Assembly (NCBI RefSeq): GCF_036884655.1
Contig: NC_088340.1
Span: 29,762,501-29,826,500, forward strand
Reading direction: 5' to 3'
Source of the DNA: Musa acuminata AAA Group
Lineage: Eukaryota > Streptophyta > Magnoliopsida > Zingiberales > Musaceae
Length of the DNA stretch: 64,000 bases
The stretch's first letter is position 1. Each line of letters opens with the position of its first letter. Position numbers and translations under genes: made by a program. The notes under the pieces were generated by a model. The model had not been told where the DNA came from, did not search any database, and worked only from the letters and a program-made list of their open reading frames with translations. Positions 55,331 through 64,000 of the stretch are shown piece by piece.

Positions 55331-57095
55331 ATAATTTCAAATCAATATGCTCAAGTTTTTTTGTATGAAAACATACATCATACTTAAAACCGAAAATGTA
55401 ATAATTCATCATGATAAAAATCGATAATTCATAAATTACTTAAAAATCACCATGCATAATTTCGAAATTTATTAAGCATGATCATTATGCATGACATTAA
55501 AATATGGTTTCAAAATGTTTAATATTTTTATTACATAATTTCATCATTATGCATCATCATATTTTTAAATTCGAACATGCACAATTTCAAAACTATATAT
55601 TTCATTTTTCATGTATGATACAAATAAATCAATCATCATTATGAGCATATCATACATGATATTCAAGCATTCATGATACATCATTTTGGCAACATGATCA
55701 TAGCTTTTCAATTGATGGTATCTAAATATCAAAGTTTATTACATCTTATCATGCATGATCATTGACTTCTCATTTGTATTTCATGCATAATTTTATTTCA
55801 TCACATTAGGAATATCAAGAAGAATTAATTGGGTGATGAGATAAATATTTTATGAATACACGGAATTATATCATATCATGAGTGTTTCATGCAATCATAT
55901 CATCACACGAAGAATATCAAAAAGAATTTTTAGTGATGAAATGCATAAATAGTGAACATAAATTTTGAATATCAAGAGACATATTATGATTCTTTTTTAA
56001 TAACTTAAATAGTGAAAAAAAAGAATCATAATAGATAATCTTGATTTATAAAATAAATTTTCAAGTTATAATTTTCAGAAATCAAGATAAAGATCGTGGT
56101 TAGATGAAACTCATCCAAATCAACAAAATCATCAACATTACTTTTAAGATGATCAAATAGATTCATTAAAGTCAATAAAATAGAGAAAAAGAATTTTTAA
56201 GAAAAATACTTTTCTCTTTTTAGTTGTTTCAATTTATATGATTGATTTTATATTAGCATGCTCAAATATTTGTTCTTATGTTAAAACCATGCATCAACGT
56301 TTAAGATCAAAAAATAAATTTCATCATGAAAACCATCAAGATCAATAAACCACAAAAATCATCATGTATAACTTTAAAATCTCATGCATAAAATCATCAA
56401 ATCATGGTATCAAATTTTTAATATTTTCATTACAACTTTATGCATCATTAAGTATACAATCGTCAAGCATGACACTTACACTATTTTATATAAGCATGCC
56501 TATTTCATTTATGTCAAATCAAAACATACATTATCATTTTTTTAAATGAAAAAGTCACTTTTATTATCATGAAAATCGATAATCCATAAATCACAAAAAT
56601 CAATATGCATCATTTCGAAAGAAAACTCATTAAGCATGATCATTATGCATTACTTCAAATCAAACATGATTTCATTTATTTTTAAAATATTCATCATAAT
56701 AGGATATACAAGGCAAAGAAATCATTAAACATAAAGGATATTCATCAATCATGGTTTCATTGAGCATAAGGTATTTTCAACCAAAATCATTTTGTTATTT
56801 GTTGTAGTCATGCATTTTTCTTTTTAGGTGAATCTATCTTTTCATACTTAGTTTTCCATACAAAAGCCATGCATCATCATTAAGCATGATATTAAACTTC
56901 TTAATATTTTCATTAAGACATCAAGCATGGTTTCAATCAAAATTAGAAATCATCAAGATACACATTTTTTCTTCTTAAGAAAAACATACATATGATCATT
57001 AGATTTAAATCTAACATTTTATTCCATTAACATAAAATATGTAATTTTCAAGAAAAATGATTATTCAAAAAAAATAAAATGTATCATGGAAAACA
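55331..57095. other. AT-rich non-coding block
   Basis: 1.77 kb with no gene. It is full of ATCATGCAT, AAGCATGATCATTATGC and ATCATGATAAAAATCGATAATTC words, several repeated (for example about 55410-55500 and 56560-56660). Composition resembles the 3' non-coding regions of copia B and C, so it may be that part of a deleted copia; not proven. Confidence 0.5.
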
Positions 57096-57932
57096 TCAAG
57101 TAATTTCAAAATAAATTAAGGAGGTTTCGATTACCTCATCATTGAATGTCGTTGAGGCGTAGTTTGCCACCTCGCCTTTCTTGATTTTCTCCTTGTCTTT
57201 GGAGGAGCTTGATTCATCCCAATTTTTATTCTTCTTCTTGCATTCAAAACAAGTAGTTTCGTTCTTTTTGTTCTTTATTTTTTGTTTCATTTATAGTTTA
57301 AGTTCACCATCACTTGAGCTTATGCTCGAGTGGTCTTCATGTGTTCTATATCCCAAATCCTTCCTATCCTTTGGAAGGTTGTTCTCGAGTTCCCTTTTTG
57401 TCACATTGTTCATTTCGTAGGTCATTAAAGACTCAATTAATTCTTCGAGTGGAAATGTTTTAAGATCCTTGGCCTCTTGAATGGCTATAACTTTTAGATC
57501 TCAATTCTTTTGAAGGGATCTTAAAATTTTAGTTACTAGTTCAAAGTTAGAAAAATCTTTACTAAGAGCTTTGAGTCCATTGATGACATCCGTGAAACGG
57601 GTGTACATGTCTTCGATGGACTCACTTGGTTTCATCTGGAAAAGTTCGTAAGAATGCACAAGAATGTTGATTTTGGACTCTTTCACTCGGCTAGTGCCTT
57701 CATGAGTGACCTCAAGAGTTCTCCAAATATCAAAAGCCGAATCACAAATCGAAACGTAATTAAATTCATTTTTGTCAAGTGCACAATATAAGGCATTTAT
57801 AGCCTTTGTATTTAGAGAAAACATCTTCTTCTCTAAACCATTCCAATGGTTCATTAGAAGAGAAGACATTTCAAATCCATTTTCGACTATGTCCCATAAA
57901 TTCAAATCCAAATAAAGTAAGAAAACTCTCAT
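57096..57932 (-). pseudogene. Copia A gag
   Basis: 57501-57932 is open and matches copia C gag (DLNLWDIVENGFEMSSLLM, CDSAFDIWRTLEVTHEGTSRVKESK, KPSESIEDMYTRFTDVINGL). The true N-terminus toward 57965 is shifted. The C-terminal part near 57096-57290 has CFECKKK but lacks the rest of the zinc knuckle, jumping straight to NWDESSSSKDKE. Lying next to the primer site and 5' LTR, this is the start of element A, whose pol is at 35702-36269 and 1-980. Protease and integrase of A are not found in the window, so a deletion between is likely. Confidence 0.85.
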
Positions 57933-57969
57933 TCGAGTTTTCCAATAAGTGAAACCAAAGTAGAAAACC

Positions 57970-59478
57970 GTGGTTCTGATACTAATTGTTAGGATCAGAG
58001 TGGCAATAAGAGGGGGGGGTGAATTAGTATAGCAGATTAAAACTTGTAAATTTGAAAACGATTTCGTAAATGCGTAGAGATTTCGATTCGATAATGAATG
58101 ACTTGGTGAAAGTAGCTCGAGTAAAGTGAGAAGATAAAAACTGAAAGCTTGCTGCTATATAAATAACGGTTTAAGAAAGGTAAATACTCACACATTCAAG
58201 GAACACACCAATTTAAAGTGGTTCGGTCAAAATGACCTACATCCACTTGCGAAGCCTTCTTCGATAAGGCTCCCAACTTCCACTAGCAAATCACTTTGAA
58301 GGGTAAGGACAAATACCCCTCTTACAACCTTATATAAGTGGTTCACACTCTTACAGATTTTCAAAAAGAAAGAGGGAGGTGAACACTTAAGCTATTGAAA
58401 ACAAGAGTTGATAAAGACTTTGCTAAGGCTTTATCTCAATCTCTAACTTCTGAAAGGTTGTTATCTCTGCTGAGAATTGAGAGGTATTTATAGGCCCCAA
58501 GAGGATTCAAATTTGGGCTCCAAATTTGAATTACTTTTGGGTTCCCGATGCTAGCGGTGCCACCGCCTGTTAGTGTCTGACACTGACTGTGTACCAGCGG
58601 TGCCACCACATGGACTTTTTAGATCACTGGTTGGGCTCCAAACTTGGCCTAAACCAGTCCAAATTCGGGCCCAGTTGGCCCCCAACCAGATTATAGGATT
58701 AACTCTTAATCCTAACTCTAATTATATGTAAACTATGAAATTAAGACATAGTCCTAAGCAACTTTTTAACCGGCAACATCAAGTTTCCTTCGAGCAAGCT
58801 TTCCGACGAACTTCTGGCGGACTTCCGATACACCATTGGATTTCTTCCGGTGGACTCCCAGTAGGCTCCCAGTCTTGTGGCGAGTTCAGCGAGTCTTTGG
58901 CAAGTAACCGAACCTTCTCGGTGATCTCTGCGAACCTCGGACGATCTCTCCGGTAGACTTACGAAAAATTTGGCAAGTCCCCGATTCCTTCTCGGTTGGT
59001 TCCGGTAGCACTTCCGACGAATCTTCGGACTCTCGGTGCACTCTCGAACACCCATCGAACTTGACTCCGGTAGACTTGCTTTATGTCTTCAAGCTATCAT
59101 AGTTAATCCTGCACACTTAAAATAAAACTTCGATCGAGATGATTAATCCTAAGCAATTAATCAAGTTGTCCGATATGTTATTGGTCCCTCGACGCTTCGT
59201 CCGATTCTTTTTGCGCATCGTCCTCTCTTGCGGCCTATTGCCCAATCGGCTAGTTGACTCCGCAACTCCGATATCCTTGGCACAATCTCCGCTCTTCTTG
59301 GCCTGATGCCCGAATCCATGGCCCGAAGCCTAATCTTCTGACATGTTCCTCTAGCACAACATGATTTTCCTACTATAATTGTCTCATCCTGATCGAAGCA
59401 TCATGCGTCACTCAAAAACACAGATTAAAACAAAAACACATATTTATTGGTTTCATCATCAAAATCTGAGATTCAACA
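57970..59478 (-). repeat. 5' LTR and primer site of copia A
   Basis: LTR 57987-59478 (1492 bp): the minus strand starts TGTTGAATCTCAGATTTTG at 59478 and ends CCTAACA at 57987. Primer site ATTAGTATCAGAACCACGG lies below it. The first 370 bp match D's LTR better than C's, and the rest matches C. TATA box TATAAATACCTC is at about 58483-58494; a dyad motif AGCGGTGCCACCGCC is at about 58552. Confidence 0.92.
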
Positions 59479-60414
59479 CCAGGGTCATTCAGATTGGGAG
59501 AGAAAGAGTTCTCTGGGAGAATTCGATTAGAACGAAACTCAAGTAGAAACTGTATGGGTCTAACAGCACCATGCCCGGTATACGATCTCTAGGATATTAG
59601 ATGGATGAGGGACTATACATACATGAAAAATGAGGACAGATATATCCAATGGATTGGATTCCCCTGTATCATCTAAGGACTACGGCGTGGTGGCCTAGTA
59701 TGTCCGTAGTCGATGAGTCGAGTGAATTATTATAGAGATAATAATTCACTAAGCCAAAAGGAGTTCTAATAGGTATGACTCATTGTCAGCTCGATATTAG
59801 GCCTAGAGGGTCACACACATATGGTAGACATTACGATGAGTAGAGGCTCGAATATAAAATATTCGTCAAAGCCTCTATCTTATTGGATATCCAATAAACC
59901 CCTGAATTATTGGATCCTATAGATGAGATCTAATAAGAGCCAATGAGATATTATTGGATATAAATCCACTAATCTAAGAGGCTTTGGTAGTTGGATGGAG
60001 ATCCAGTACCCAATAGGACAAGATTTATTAGGATTAAGTTGATAGGGGGGCTCTATAAATATAAGAGAACCAAAAGTTCATAGGCTAGAGCTTCTCTTTG
60101 TTGTCATCTCCTCTCTCTTTCTCCTCTTCAGATAGTAGGCCTGAAGATTTGAAGAGCATCGTCGTAGCCCTATTATGTGGATCACCAGGAGGACGTCTGA
60201 CCTCCTTCATCCTCTCCTACAGATCTATAGGGATTCGTGGATATACGATCTCCTTAAGTAAAATATGATATTTCATATACACAGTTTTCGATTTTGTGGA
60301 TTTTGCGCACTAATATTTGCATGACAATAAACATAATTTATAAAAAAATTTAAGGATTTTTATTTTCTATTCTTCTACTACGCATGTGATATCGTCCTAA
60401 ATTTCCCTACAACA
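59479..60414 (+). repeat. Angela-like LTR, 3' part only, outermost element
   Basis: Starts CCAGGGTCATTCAGATTGGG, matching J's LTR from about 29590 to its end, with clear divergence. It contains GGCTCTATAAATATAAG (TATA, about 60050) and ends near TTTCCCTACAACA. The first base after copia A's LTR is CCAGG; the matching left part of this LTR must lie beyond position 1, which closes the whole nest. It may be a solo LTR: no good primer site follows. Confidence 0.85.
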
Positions 60415-62640
60415 ATACCACCTATATCAAAATCAGTGCCCTCTTCTCTCACAAGAGAATCCACTTCTTCCATCAACAACTTCCTTCTTACCAATGCCAC
60501 TGCCACGGAGAATTTGAGATGGGGATGTTGCTGATGACGGAGGGGAACGGAGGTTCAAAAGTTTTGCACATAAACGTCTTCTGTTTTAACCTGTGTAGGT
60601 GGTAGTGAATAAGTTGATGGCTAGCTTGTCTTTGTATGTTAACTAACTATGGTTCTCTAGCTCGCATTGCTGGAGTTCTTTAGGTAGGTGAGTTTTATTT
60701 AGGGGAAGGAATAATGTAATAGTTGGGAAGAAGAATAGTGGATAATTCGTGAAGAATTAACCTAATGATGGTTAAGGAAGAAAGTTTTAGTAAGGTAGAG
60801 CAAGTGAACTATTGAGACATCAAATTACAGTTGGGTTTTACCTACAACTTCCTCACAGTTATCTGGCAATCAGGTGTTGAAGACCTTGGCTGTCATTTGG
60901 TGTCGTATGTCGGTAGCAAGCTTTTCATCGTGTTCTTTCTGTTCTTTCGTTAGATGTTATGTATAAACACTAGGTTTACTAAGCGGCTTCAATCATGAAG
61001 TGTGTGTTAAGATTAATTGCGTCAGCATGCCTTATTTTAGTTCTTTTTCCATGTTTCCTCTTCTCCTCCATCGTCGCCGTCACTCTACATTTAGCTTCTA
61101 AGGCAGTGGTGTCAAAGTTCCCCTTGCCACTTCTTCTGGTTTTAGGGATGAAGAAGCTGGATGGCAGGAACTACGATTTCTATCCTCTTGCCTTCTCTGC
61201 AACCTACAAGTCATAGGTTGTGATTGTCTTTTTACTAGTCATCTCTTCTGCTGATTTATGCTCTATTAGCTTGTCTCTTCAAAATTAGAACAAGAGTTTG
61301 TAAGATAGTATTGTTTAGCTTTGAAGTTAGATCGTCAACCATGGTGGCAGTTGGTAACTCGGGTTTGTGAAGCATGTCATCACTGGGAGCACCCGAGTTG
61401 TGTGCATGGGGCACCTGAAATTGTAACCACACTGAAGGTACTATTTTGCAGTTCGTCTTCTTTTTATTATGTTCTTTGTGTATTCTAAGTGTTATCTTCT
61501 TGTTTCTGATATAATAGGTGATTGAAGAATGAAACTTTAGCACACATGTTACTGATCAAGCATATCATTAGGTGTTTGGGTATTTGTAAATCGTAGTAGC
61601 TTGTGTCATTGTGTTAGCATGAGTACTTCATTACTCTGACTGCGAGCATTGATGTTCATCATGTTATGTTTCCATGTGTTTGTCTCTCGTTTAGTTGTAA
61701 TGTTGTCCTGTCGAGGACTCATGTACCATGAAGACTGGCCACTCAATATATAGGTTGGAGTTGAATATTTGCTGAATATAAGAGTTCATTTCTTATTAGC
61801 AGTGCTTATACAACACTTTGATTTAATGGTTTTTAAGATGTGATATCGAGGGTTAGCATTACAAGACTTTGACAGATGATTGCAAATGATTTATTTTGCA
61901 CCTATGTGGACTGTGAAGGGCCATTTGCTTATCCAAGTTCTTAAGCAGGTAAATAAAAAAAAATTCAAGAGTCGTGTGCCAATGACCAAAAATAATGGTG
62001 AACTTTCAAAATTAATTTCTTTGCATGTGCAATAGGTAACAACAGACAGTTCAGTCAATCTGATGAGACAATTGCGGAAGTCTCTCACTGTTTCAGCAAT
62101 GATTCTTAACGAACTGTCCTCTAGCATGGAATGAAGGACATCTGCATTGGACAACCTCACACAAATGGATGTGATGGTTATCACGCTTGTTTGTACATAC
62201 ATTCTGAGACAAACCTAGGAATCTCAGCCTCCTAGTTTTCGAACAAAAGAAAACCCAACAGAGGCAACAAAAATTGGCTTCTCTATTAGAAATGGAAAAG
62301 AAAGAAGAATCTGTACATTTGTCTTTGGTGAAGGGTCCAACCTCTGATGCATGACCACTCAGATGATTTGCAGGAGGCCAATCTGTCACCCTTTCACATG
62401 ATATGCAATCATGCCAAGTGCAGTACCATCTGGTTTCCGAAAATGAAACCAGTTAATTCTTTGTATGCTTCTCGCCATAAAGGGACTTTTGCAGCCTCAT
62501 TCTTCACAAGCAATCTCCTCCTCAACAATGTCTAATGTGTATCCTTCCAAACCTGCATGATGAGAGGACATCACTAGTCCAGTGGCGACTGTGGCACTGT
62601 TCTCCCAAAATCCAACGCTGCCCCAAGTCCATGATCCTTT
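60415..62640. other. Region without transposon hallmarks; possible gene remnants
   Basis: No LTR, gag or pol motif. Composition is more balanced than around it. Weak plus-strand gene-like pieces: an ORF 60995-61216 with a hydrophobic start (CLILVLFPCFLFSSIVAV), and an exon-like end around 61365-61435 whose GT (61436) and a later TTCTGATATAATAG acceptor (61514) would join to a short terminal exon ending in TGA (VTTLK-VIEE). On the minus strand near 62500-62640 a frame reads GSWTWGSVGFWENSATV and stops after IVEEEIACEE. I recognise none of these. This could be host gene sequence or chance. Confidence 0.35.
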
Positions 62641-63113
62641 TGTTAGGTTTTTGTGACCCTTTTATAATTAAATAAGATATATAATATATAACTAATTATG
62701 TTTCGTTGAAATATTTTAGCCAATATAATAGAAGTCCATCTTATGGAACGATTCCTCAGGAGATAATCTTGATGGGAGGAAATCTCCTGAGATCTTATCG
62801 TTACGATCTTATCGTAGACCCTCTGCTCTCGCCTATAAAAGGACCTCTAGGGTTGAGAGAGCGTTGGCACGCACCTTTCCGTTGAGGAATTTCAGTTTCT
62901 ATTCCTTGCGCTCGTTGCAGATTCCGCAGTGGATTTAGATTAAAGATGGTGCCTGCAGTAATCTTACTGTGCTTAGCAGATCAGACGAGATCTCTGAATA
63001 GATGGTATTAAAAGGTACGCATCATAATAATTAGATCTATACATTTGATTCCGATCCTATAAAAGTTATTTCCGCATTTTTGATATGGCATAATTATAGA
63101 TTTTATGCTTACA
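62641..63113 (+). repeat. 5' LTR of a right-hand LTR retrotransposon
   Basis: 473 bp, TGTTAGGTTTTTGTGACC to TTTTATGCTTACA, with TATA box GCCTATAAAAGGACC (62831-62845) and paired TCTTATCG words near 62797-62815. Followed by a primer site. Left flank CCTTT (62636-62640); the partner copy is outside the window. Confidence 0.75.
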
Positions 63114-63128
63114 TTTGGTACTAGAGCC
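63114..63128 (+). other. Primer-binding site of the right-hand element
   Basis: TTTGGTACTAGAGCC matches TGGTATCAGAGCC with two changes. A weaker lookalike, TGGTATTAAAAGG at about 63003, lies inside the LTR. Confidence 0.7.
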
Positions 63129-64000
63129 TAGATTTTTGAAATCAAATGCATTAGATCTGTAAATTTATTTACGATGCATAAATTACTTTCATCTTCCAAG
63201 AATTGCTAAGCAGCAATGGTCACCGTCGACCTCGCTGCGAATCTTCGACTACGTTGGGTAGCGTGCGTATCACAGAACCCGTCCCGTACACAGGCATCAC
63301 AGAACCCGTCCATGCGACGGCCGACCGCACACGGCCATAACTCGTCCATGCGACGGTCGGCCACATACAGGCAGACAGCCCAGGTGGCGGCCGTGCGTGA
63401 GCAAAACGTGCACAAGCGGCGATCGCGCGCTGGCAGCAGCCACGCGAGGACAGGAACCGCCGCAACAGCATTGGCCGCGCGTGGGCAGGTGGCAGCCCCG
63501 CGGCGGCAGCGCCATGGCGGCGGTAGCCGCACGCACAGGCGGTAGTGCAGCACGCGCCGACGACGACGGCAGCGAAGGCATTTTAGGGTTTTGGCATAAT
63601 TACGATTTTGTCCTCGAGGCTAGGGTTTTCTAAAATTATAGTTTTGCCCTTTGCAAATTTCGTAATTTTAGTTTATGTGCTATCAACATATTTATTATTT
63701 TACCCTCGGGTCTAATTTCTACCAAATTATAGTTCTGCCATTCGCCTATTTCCGATTTATATTCTTTCAAATATTTATGGTTTTATCAAAAATTGAGAAA
63801 TTTAGTTTATATTCTCAATTATAAAATTGATAAATATGATTTATTATAAATATAATTTATTATAATTATGATTAATTTTAATCATGATTATATTTTTGAT
63901 TATTTAATTTGATTTAATTTTATTAAAAAAAACTATAAATTATGGTTCACTTTATAGTCTTTTCATATGAATTATTGATTATACATATGGTAAAAAAAAA
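63129..64000 (+). other. Leader of the right-hand element, running off the window
   Basis: GC-rich core 63220-63570, then AGGGTTTTGGCATAATTACG, CCTCGAGGCTAGGGTTTTC and very AT-rich sequence to the end. This is the leader layout of elements J and K (GC block, then TTTGCCC-type AT-rich part), so an Angela/Tork-like copia is likely, but no gag is reached. Confidence 0.6.

Noticed and set aside
60995..61216. Secreted small protein gene with hydrophobic N-terminus
   Set aside because: Single short frame without homology, conserved motif or promoter that I can point to; kept only as a weak hint within the 60415-62640 entry.
63001..63016. Second primer site TGGTATTAAAAGG for the right-hand element
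   Set aside because: It is a poorer match than TTTGGTACTAGAGCC at 63114 and is not preceded by a CA terminus.
63206..63633. Overlapping frames of 78-115 codons
   Set aside because: GC-rich leader after a primer site; open on both strands without known motifs.
1..64000. tRNA, rRNA or snoRNA genes
   Set aside because: No cloverleaf or rRNA-like block was recognised; tRNA-like words are primer-binding sites of LTR elements.

Overview
The window is plant nuclear heterochromatin made almost wholly of nested LTR retrotransposons. The evidence is Ty1/copia and Ty3/gypsy pol genes, primer-binding sites for plant initiator Met-tRNA, TATA-bearing long LTRs, TRIM and LARD (non-autonomous, non-coding) elements and a plant-transposon-protein relic. 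SIRE/Maximus-like and Angela/Tork-like copia elements dominate, which fits a monocot with a large repeat fraction; the species cannot be fixed from sequence alone. Family names are by motif and resemblance, not by search.

Reconstructed layout, from outside in. An Angela-like LTR (its 3' part is 59479-60414; its 5' part lies left of the window) was hit by minus-strand copia A (pol 1-980 and 35702-36269, gag 57096-57932, 5' LTR 57987-59478). A was hit inside its reverse transcriptase by plus-strand copia B (981-35696, target duplication TAGTT). B was hit three times: in gag by minus-strand copia C (3368-19271, TGAAT), and in its 3' LTR by non-coding element I (24072-28637, GTTC) and by Angela-like copia J (28921-34684, CTAGG). 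C carries a truncated gypsy G3 (about 5310-7830), a dead plant-transposon-protein gene T (7918-9006), a 3.5 kb LARD H full of GC-rich tandem repeats (9034-12505, AAACT) and a TRIM (12750-13241, CCACC). J's 5' LTR carries a 168-bp deletion derivative of its own LTR (GTTTT).

A was also hit by copia D, of which mainly one LTR is visible (36270-54870). That LTR was split by gypsy G1 (36352-50149) and gypsy G2 (50472-53981, TTAGT). G1 was itself split by minus-strand Angela-like copia K (39918-48574). Between D and A's gag lies a partial minus LTR (54910-55330) and an AT-rich non-coding block (55331-57095).

The right end differs. 60415-62640 shows no transposon hallmark and holds weak gene-like pieces that I do not recognise. 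At 62641 a new plus-strand LTR element starts (LTR, primer site, GC-rich leader) and runs off the window.

Almost all element genes are broken by stops, frameshifts and deletions, many of them C-to-T type. The one long clean reading frame is J's reverse transcriptase-RNase H (31625-33172). No element here is visibly autonomous, so any recent movement would have needed proteins from copies elsewhere.
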